The notes under the pieces: generated by a model
The model's input: the letters and a program-made list of their open reading frames with translations, nothing else
Told to the model about the DNA's origin: nothing
Database searches by the model: none
Source of the DNA: Gammaproteobacteria bacterium
GTDB lineage: Bacteria > Pseudomonadota > Gammaproteobacteria > QOAV01
Assembly (NCBI GenBank): GCA_003972845.1
Contig: QOAV01000189.1
Span: 1 to 5,834 of the forward strand
Length of the DNA stretch: 5,834 nt
Direction: 5' to 3'
Shown: positions 5,746 through 5,834 of the stretch, one piece after another
Position numbering within the stretch: position 1 is the first letter of the stretch
How the letters are laid out: every line of letters begins with the position of its first letter
Position numbers and translations under genes: made by a program

Positions 5746-5834
5746 ATGAAAAAAACCATGAAACTAGTCCCCTTGGCTGCCATGTCATTGTTTGCGGCGA
5801 CCGCATTCGCAGAACATGATTACGACCCGGAAAC
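5746..5834 (+). CDS. Exported protein of unknown function (5' end only)
   Basis: Only the first 29 codons are visible and the frame is open to the window edge. MKKTMK followed by a hydrophobic core and ATAFA is a textbook Sec signal peptide, with likely cleavage at A22/E23; the mature protein begins EHDYDPE. There is no lipobox cysteine. The ribosome site is poor, with only AGAA nearby; a start at M5 (5758) is no better. It is divergent from the pentapeptide gene. Nothing visible identifies the product. Confidence 0.7.
   Translation, partial: MKKTMKLVPLAAMSLFAATAFAEHDYDPE

Overview
The window looks like the chromosome of a Gram-negative proteobacterium, probably a betaproteobacterium. This rests on several things: NtrC-type sigma-54 regulation, exported proteins with classical Sec signal peptides, a c-type heme motif in a periplasmic sensor domain, moderate GC content and a UbiA-family membrane enzyme. 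The genus is not settled by the sequence. There are six protein genes, two of them cut by the window edges, and no RNA gene, CRISPR array, insertion sequence or origin that I can see.

Left part (1-619). A minus-strand gene enters from the left edge. It encodes an exported protein whose visible mature part is a strict Gly-Met-X triplet repeat, written in DNA as four tandem 27-bp units. A 417-bp gap separates it from the divergent sensor kinase gene. That gap holds a near-consensus sigma-54 (-24/-12) promoter facing the Met-rich gene, a small inverted repeat at a distance suitable for an upstream activator site, and an extended -10 promoter facing the kinase.

Centre (620-3846). A two-gene operon with a 4-bp ATGA overlap encodes a membrane histidine kinase and an NtrC-family sigma-54-dependent response regulator. 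The kinase has a periplasmic sensor domain with one CXXCH and one extra CXXC; the regulator has receiver, AAA+ with intact GAFTGA, and Fis-type HTH domains.

Right part (3866-5834). Convergent to the operon, with only 19 bp between stop codons, lies a MenA/UbiA-like prenyltransferase. Upstream of it on the same strand is an exported protein built almost wholly of 39 in-register pentapeptide repeats. A second exported protein starts divergently 31 bp away and runs off the right edge.

Working model (inference): the heme/thiol sensor kinase phosphorylates the NtrC-type regulator. The regulator then drives the sigma-54 promoter of the divergent Gly-Met-X protein, whose repeated MXXM spacing suits Cu(I)/Ag(I) or another soft-metal or redox role in the periplasm. 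The window therefore may hold a self-contained redox- or metal-sensing module with an unusual Met-repeat effector. The prenyltransferase and pentapeptide genes show no sequence link to this module.
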